This document shows positions 12,061 through 15,363 of a DNA stretch of 15,363 bases, piece after piece. The number at the start of each line of letters is the position of its first letter. Position 1 is the stretch's first letter. The notes below the pieces were generated by a model. That model was not told where the DNA came from and made no database searches. It saw only the letters and a list, made by a program, of their open reading frames with translations. Made by a program: the position numbers and the translations under genes. Origin of the DNA: Rikenella sp. (GTDB taxonomy: Bacteria > Bacteroidota > Bacteroidia > Bacteroidales > Rikenellaceae); assembly GCA_029054535.1 (NCBI GenBank), contig JAIDFC010000025.1, positions 1-15,363 of the forward strand, in the 5' to 3' direction.

Positions 12061-14271
12061 ATGGCGCAACATCCGACATCCGACATACTATATGAAAGTC
12101 TGAAGCGGCATTTCGGCTTCTCGCAGTTCAAGGGGAATCAGGAAGAGGTGATCCGCAACGTGCTGGCGGGGAACGATACTTTCGTGCTGATGCCGACCGG
12201 GGGCGGAAAGTCGCTGTGTTACCAGTTGCCGGCTTTGATGATGGAGGGGGTGGCGATCGTCATTTCGCCGCTCATTGCGCTGATGAAGAACCAGGTCGAT
12301 GCCATGCGGACGTTTGCGATGGAGGACGGGGTGGCGCACTTTCTCAACTCGTCGCTCAACAAGAGCGCCGTGCAGCGGGTGCGGGAGGATGTGCTGGCGG
12401 GGAAGACCAAACTTCTCTATTTTGCGCCGGAATCTTTGACCAAGGAGGAGAACGTCGAATTTTTGCGGCGTATCAAAATCTCGTTTTATGCCATCGACGA
12501 GGCGCACTGTATTTCGGAGTGGGGGCATGACTTCCGGCCGGAGTACCGGCGGATACGACCCATCATCGCCGAGATCGGACAGGCGCCGGTGATCGCTCTG
12601 ACGGCTACGGCCACGCCGAAGGTGCAGCTCGATATCCAGAAAAACCTGGGGATGCAGGAGGCGCGGGTTTTCAAATCGTCGTTCAACCGGGCCAATTTGT
12701 ACTACGAGGTGCGCCCGAAGGTCAACGTTACGAAGGAGATCATCAAGTATATCAAACAGCATGCGGGGAAGAGCGGCATTATCTACTGTCTGTCGCGGAA
12801 GAAGGTCGAGGAGCTGGCCGAACTGCTGGTGGTCAACGGGATCAAGGCTCTGCCGTACCATGCGGGGATCGATGCGGCGACGCGGGCGGGGAATCAGGAT
12901 AAGTTCTTGATGGAGGAGGTGGATGTGATCGTGGCGACGATCGCGTTCGGGATGGGGATCGACAAACCGGATGTAAGGTATGTCATACATTATGATATTC
13001 CGAAGTCGCTCGAGGGGTACTACCAGGAGACGGGGCGTGCCGGACGGGACGGGGGCGAGGGACGCTGTATCACGTTTTACAGCTACAAGGATATTCAGAA
13101 GCTCGAAAAGTTCATGCAGGGCAAGCCGGTGGCCGAACAGGAGATCGGGAAACTCCTGTTGCAGGAGACGGTCTCGTATGCCGAGAGCGCGATGTGTCGG
13201 CGCCGGATGCTGCTGCACTACTTCGGCGAGGAGTACGGGGCGGACAATTGCGGATGCTGCGACAACTGCTGCACGCCGCGCGAGGAGTTCGAGGCGCGGG
13301 AGTTCATGACGCTCATGCTCCGGACGCTGGCCGCCATCGGCGACGGATTCAAGGCGGACTACTTGGAGGCGGTGCTTGTCGGGCGGACGACCAATCTGGT
13401 GAAATCTTATAAACATCACCACCTGGAGTTGTTCGGTGCCGGGGCGGAACATGACGCGCATTTCTGGAACGCGGTGATTCGTCAGGGGCTGATTCTGGGG
13501 CTGGTGGATAAGGATATCGAAAACTACGGGCTGCTCTCGATTAGCGAACAGGGGCGGGCCTATCTGGAACCGGGAGGGGCGTTCAGCGTGAAATTGGTGG
13601 CGGACCACCGGTATGAGGAGACGGACGACGACGATTCGCTGGCGGTACACGGCGGCCGAAGCGGAGCGGGAGCGGCCGATCCGGTGCTCTTAGATATGCT
13701 GTTCAACCTGCGCAAGGAAGTGGCTCGCAAAAGCGGCTACAACCCCTATGTTATCTTCTCAGAAGATTCGCTGAAGGAAATGACCATACACTATCCGATA
13801 ACGCTCGAAGAGATGCAGAGTAATATCTCAGGGGTCGGAGAAGGTAAAGCGAAACGCTACGGGCAGCCTTTCATCGAACTAATCGCCCGCTACGTCGAGG
13901 AGAACGGCATCGAACGGCCGCAGGAGATGGTGGTCAAGAGCATTGTCAACAAGAGCGGCAACAAGGTCTTCATCATCCAGAGCATCGACCGCAGAATGGA
14001 CTTCGAGGACATTGCGGATGCCAAGGGGTTGACGATGGAGGAACTGATGGACGAGGTGGAGGCGATCGTGGGGGCGGGGACGAGGCTCAATATCGACTAT
14101 TACATTGCGGAGATGGTGGACGAGGACAAGGTGGTGGAGATCATCGACTACTTTACGGAGGATGCCGAGACGGATTCTGTGGCGGATGCGGTTCGGGAGC
14201 TGGGGGGGGATTACACGGAGGAGGAGATACGGCTCGTTCGGATCAAGTTCCTGAGCGAGGCGGGGAATTAG
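12061..14271 (+). CDS. recQ: ATP-dependent DNA helicase RecQ
   Basis: A 736-residue 3'-5' helicase that acts in RecF-pathway recombination and fork processing. The helicase core shows the Q-motif Gln (FKGNQ, Q27), Walker A MPTGGGKS (44-51), DEAH (146-149) with the aromatic-rich loop following, TATATP (181-186), FNRANLYY (208-215) and ETGRAGRDG (323-331). Zinc ligands are C379, C397, C400 and C403. A winged-helix RQC domain spans about 405-515, an acidic linker 517-527 and an HRDC domain about 541-620. A further acidic, helical region (625-736) goes beyond the 610-residue E. coli enzyme and looks like an additional helix-turn-helix domain of the type found in Bacteroidota RecQ. All ATPase motifs are intact, unlike priA in the same window. 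No close downstream partner is present. Confidence 0.96.
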   Translation: MAQHPTSDILYESLKRHFGFSQFKGNQEEVIRNVLAGNDTFVLMPTGGGKSLCYQLPALMMEGVAIVISPLIALMKNQVDAMRTFAMEDGVAHFLNSSLNKSAVQRVREDVLAGKTKLLYFAPESLTKEENVEFLRRIKISFYAIDEAHCISEWGHDFRPEYRRIRPIIAEIGQAPVIALTATATPKVQLDIQKNLGMQEARVFKSSFNRANLYYEVRPKVNVTKEIIKYIKQHAGKSGIIYCLSRKKVEELAELLVVNGIKALPYHAGIDAATRAGNQDKFLMEEVDVIVATIAFGMGIDKPDVRYVIHYDIPKSLEGYYQETGRAGRDGGEGRCITFYSYKDIQKLEKFMQGKPVAEQEIGKLLLQETVSYAESAMCRRRMLLHYFGEEYGADNCGCCDNCCTPREEFEAREFMTLMLRTLAAIGDGFKADYLEAVLVGRTTNLVKSYKHHHLELFGAGAEHDAHFWNAVIRQGLILGLVDKDIENYGLLSISEQGRAYLEPGGAFSVKLVADHRYEETDDDDSLAVHGGRSGAGAADPVLLDMLFNLRKEVARKSGYNPYVIFSEDSLKEMTIHYPITLEEMQSNISGVGEGKAKRYGQPFIELIARYVEENGIERPQEMVVKSIVNKSGNKVFIIQSIDRRMDFEDIADAKGLTMEELMDEVEAIVGAGTRLNIDYYIAEMVDEDKVVEIIDYFTEDAETDSVADAVRELGGDYTEEEIRLVRIKFLSEAGN

Positions 14272-14333
14272 GAGTTGGATAGGGCTATTTTTGGGGGGCT
14301 TTGGAGTTTTTGCGGCCGAATGACCCATGCGAA

Positions 14334-14392
14334 GCGCAGCATCTTTTGTTGGGTTTTCTGTAGCTGTTATAGCGGTGCGCAGCATCTTTTGT
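14334..14392. repeat. 16-bp direct repeat with triloop and T-rich tail
   Basis: GCGCAGCATCTTTTGT occurs at 14334-14349 and 14377-14392, 43 bp apart. At the second copy GGTGC-gca-GCATC (14374-14386) forms a hairpin with one G-T pair, followed by TTTTGTCAGGCTTTGG and then module E. At the first copy the left arm is decayed. Confidence 0.6.
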
Positions 14393-14399
14393 CAGGCTT

Positions 14400-14449
14400 T
14401 GGTTGTCGGACGGCCTAGGCAAAACGCAGTTTTGCAAGCCCACCGCGGG
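14400..14449. repeat. 50-bp repeat module E, copy 2
   Basis: Counterpart of 9981-10030. The hairpin GCAAAAC-gca-GTTTTGC (14419-14435) replaces GCAATGC-gaa-GCATTGC, with changes on both arms that keep pairing. The last six bases overlap the start of the 44-bp GC-rich module. Confidence 0.75.
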
Positions 14450-14487
14450 CACGCGGGGCCTGCCCGGCCCGAGGGCAGTCAGACACG
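14444..14487. repeat. GC-rich 44-bp repeat module (copy 2)
   Basis: Matches 1-44 with two substitutions. It is followed by GTTTTCT-tggag-AGAAGAC (14487-14505), a 7-bp hairpin with one wobble pair. The parallel place after the variant copy carries TTTCTC-tgc-GAGAAG (14676-14690), again a different but paired sequence. Confidence 0.75.
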
Positions 14488-14518
14488 TTTTCTTGGAGAG
14501 AAGACCCCGCGCGCGACA

Positions 14519-14576
14519 GCTGGAGTAGGAAATCGTTCAAAAGCGATTCACGCTTTTGAGCAGGATTTCCACCAGC
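14519..14576. repeat. Nested hairpin repeat, copy B5
   Basis: The outer stem is GCTGG (14519-14523) with CCAGC (14572-14576). The middle stem is GGAAATC (14528-14534) with GATTTCC (14564-14570). The inner stem is AAAAGCG (14539-14545) with CGCTTTT (14551-14557), loop ATTCA. All stems are perfect. This copy lacks the CGCCTAAAGA linker of the others. It is followed by AGCGCGC and GACAAAGA-like sequence shared with 15053-15068. Confidence 0.75.
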
Positions 14577-14609
14577 GCGCAGACAAAGATTGTTTTTTAG
14601 AACGTTATA

Positions 14610-14675
14610 GCGATGCGTAGCATCGCCCGCCCACCGCGGGCACGCGGCCCCGCGCGGGAGCGCAGTCGAACACGG
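14610..14675. repeat. Triloop hairpin plus variant GC-rich module
   Basis: GCGATGC-gta-GCATCGC (14610-14626) stands where module E carries its hairpin, followed by CCCACCGCGGG. The GC-rich module (14635-14675) keeps CGCGGGCACGCGG at its start and GCAGTCGAACACG at its end but has a different palindromic core (CCCGCGCGGG). Confidence 0.65.
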
Positions 14676-14692
14676 TTTCTCTGCGAGAAGAC

Positions 14693-14769
14693 TCCGCGCG
14701 CCCGCCTAAAGAGCGAAATACGCCGTTTCAACTATCCGTTGAAACGGATGAATTTCGCAGGCGCGCGGA
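14693..14769. repeat. Nested hairpin repeat, copy B4 (most complete)
   Basis: The outer stem is TCCGCGCGCC (14693-14702) with GGCGCGCGGA (14760-14769). Linker CGCCTAAAGA is at 14703-14712. The middle stem is GCGAAAT (14713-14719) with ATTTCGC (14752-14758). The inner stem is CCGTTTCAAC (14723-14732) with GTTGAAACGG (14738-14747), loop TATCC. That is 27 base pairs with no mismatch, using sequences different from B1, B2, B3 and B5. Confidence 0.82.
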
Positions 14770-14802
14770 CAAAGCAGGTAAGGTAGAGGCTGCTCGGTTC
14801 GG
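14770..14802. repeat. 33-bp repeat module C, copy 2
   Basis: Matches 10188-10220 at 30 of 33 positions. It directly follows nested hairpin B4, as copy 1 follows B3, and its last bases form the left arm of rod F2. Confidence 0.7.
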
Positions 14803-14885
14803 CGCCAGCGCGGTCGCAAACGAGCGTAGCGAGAAGTTGCGTCCGTCGCCGGGGGTGGCGCCGGACCGCGCACCCTGCGGGTGCG
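14795..14885. repeat. Rod-like repeat module F, copy 2, with adjoining triloop hairpin
   Basis: CGGTTCGGCGCC (14795-14806) pairs with GGCGCCGGACCG (14857-14868) over 12 bp with one G-T wobble. Inside, GCAA/TTGC elements surround an apex containing GCGTAGCGA, like the apex of copy 1 (10339-10410). CGCACCC-tgc-GGGTGCG (14869-14885) follows immediately, as the triloop follows copy 1. Confidence 0.7.
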
Positions 14886-14918
14886 GTTCATGGTGGCTCA
14901 GAATGAATCGCTCGGCGC

Positions 14919-14996
14919 GCGGTCGGAGATCGTTTAACGAGTGCTCCGACTCGGTAGAGTCGTGCGGGCCGTACGCCTCCCCACGGGAGGCCCGCA
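14919..14996. repeat. Cluster of three hairpins
   Basis: CGGAG...CTCCG, CGACTC-ggta-GAGTCG and GCCTCCC-cac-GGGAGGC (14975-14991, with outer GCGGG/CCCGC) follow one another. The last is a perfect 7-bp triloop hairpin. No other copy of this arrangement was noticed in the window. Confidence 0.5.
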
Positions 14997-15023
14997 ACCT
15001 CATAACATTCGGTGCGTTCTCCC

Positions 15024-15203
15024 GGGCGTACGACCCGAGGAAAAGTTCCGTCAGCGCGCGGACGAATACGGTTTGGGAATTAGAACAGTCCGCCGCCAGC
15101 GGAGATTTGCAGAACAAACTCCAGTTTCCGAGTGCCGAGCGGCACCGGGCCGTGGCGTCGAACCGTGCGATCGCAGGTCGCAATTTATGGGGCGTACGAC
15201 CCG
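15024..15203. repeat. 14-bp direct repeat GGGCGTACGACCCG, two copies flanking module D3
   Basis: Identical copies lie at 15024-15037 and 15190-15203, on either side of module D3 (15071-15182). Each contains GGG...CCC around CGTACG. A related GGGCCGTACG is at 14967-14976. They could mark the ends of an inserted unit, but no target-site duplication or transposase was found. Confidence 0.5.
15071..15182. repeat. Intergenic repeat module D, copy 3, ending in a triloop hairpin
   Basis: Aligned with 10472-10593 and 195-290. It shares GTTTGGGAATTAGAAC, GCCAGCGGAG, ACTCCAG and GAGTGCCGAGCGGCACCGG. GGAG and TTTG pair with CAAA and CTCC around a 5-nt loop, and GTGCC-gagc-GGCAC (15132-15145) repeats the copy 2 hairpin. 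It ends in TGCGATC-gca-GGTCGCA (15166-15182) with one G-T wobble. Confidence 0.65.
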
Positions 15204-15233
15204 CGATAACCACATTTAGAACAACTATTTACG

Positions 15234-15363
15234 TTGGAAGTAAAAGCGAAAAAACATCTCGGTCAGCATTTTCTGACCGATCTGAATATCGCCCGGCGGA
15301 TCGCCGAGGCTTTGGAACCGGACGGTGTCGGGGTACGGGACGTGCTGGAGGTGGGGCCGGGGA
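15234..15363 (+). CDS. rsmA: 16S rRNA (adenine1518/1519-N6)-dimethyltransferase, N-terminal part
   Basis: The window ends after 43 codons. The translation carries KAKKHLGQHFLTDLNIARRIAE near its start and LEVGPG, the beginning of SAM motif I, at the end. Both are hallmarks of RsmA (KsgA), which dimethylates two adjacent adenines in helix 45 of 16S rRNA late in 30S assembly. The most likely start is TTG at 15234, because no ATG or GTG lies in frame just upstream and the family N-terminus begins close to KAKKxLGQHFL. The start is therefore less certain than the product. The gene follows nearly 1 kb of structured repeats. Confidence 0.88.
   Translation, partial: MEVKAKKHLGQHFLTDLNIARRIAEALEPDGVGVRDVLEVGPG

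Larger units (their letters stand above)
14272..15233. other. 0.96-kb non-coding mosaic of repeat modules between recQ and rsmA
   Basis: No credible gene or known RNA was recognised. In order it holds a 16-bp direct repeat (14334-14349 and 14377-14392), a triloop with T-rich tail, module E, the 44-bp GC repeat, nested hairpin B5, a triloop, a variant GC repeat, nested hairpin B4, module C, rod F2, several further hairpins (14919-14991), a 14-bp direct repeat and module D3. The rsmA promoter should lie near 15200, but no clean TAnnTTTG was seen. Confidence 0.7.

Noticed and set aside
12088..13650. 520-codon ORF antisense to recQ
   Set aside because: Shadow of recQ; no recognisable motifs.
15024..15203. 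Insertion sequence bounded by the 14-bp repeats
   Set aside because: The repeats are direct, there is no transposase ORF between them and no target duplication is visible.

Overview
The window looks like chromosomal DNA of a high-GC Bacteroidales bacterium, most likely Alistipes or another Rikenellaceae member. The taxon is inferred from four things: a GldH lipoprotein, RicT/PSP1 with the Bacteroidota-type Cys-rich N-terminus, promoters of the Bacteroidota TAnnTTTG type, and weak or absent Shine-Dalgarno sequences despite high GC. No plasmid, phage, transposase, CRISPR or rRNA/tRNA gene was seen.

Layout. (1) 1-350 is non-coding and built of repeats. (2) 351-2010 (+) encodes a biotin carboxyl carrier protein and the membrane beta subunit of a Na+-pumping decarboxylase, ended by a strong hairpin at 2035-2077 that also faces the convergent priA. 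(3) 2117-9861 (-) reads, in transcription order, folC, ricT, gldH, trmB, ispH and then, after a 339-bp gap with large hairpins, priA. ricT-gldH-trmB-ispH are tightly packed and probably start from a promoter inside the end of folC. (4) 9862-10932 is about 1.07 kb of repeat-rich non-coding DNA. (5) kdsD (-) and recQ (+) diverge from a symmetric promoter pair. (6) 14272-15233 is a further 0.96 kb of repeats. (7) 15234 to the window end (+) is the beginning of rsmA/ksgA.

Most proteins are housekeeping: replication restart and recombination (PriA, RecQ), isoprenoids (IspH), folate (FolC), tRNA and rRNA methylation (TrmB, RsmA), Kdo synthesis (KdsD), and Na+-coupled decarboxylation. Two protein-level surprises stand out. 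PriA keeps its fold, all eight zinc-ligand cysteines and its DNA-sensing loop but has lost essentially every ATPase/helicase motif. RicT carries a long RG- and poly-Q-rich disordered tail.

The strongest candidate for an undescribed system is the intergenic repeat family. Four separate gaps carry pieces of it. The modules recur in similar order, and several form hairpins in which the stem sequences differ between copies but the pairing is kept. Five nested hairpins, a pair of 12-bp 'rod' stems and at least 17 triloop mini-hairpins (11 with a GNA loop on one strand) all point to selection on a folded RNA or single-stranded DNA form. The modules have no visible coding content. All statements come from reading the sequence by eye; no database search was run.
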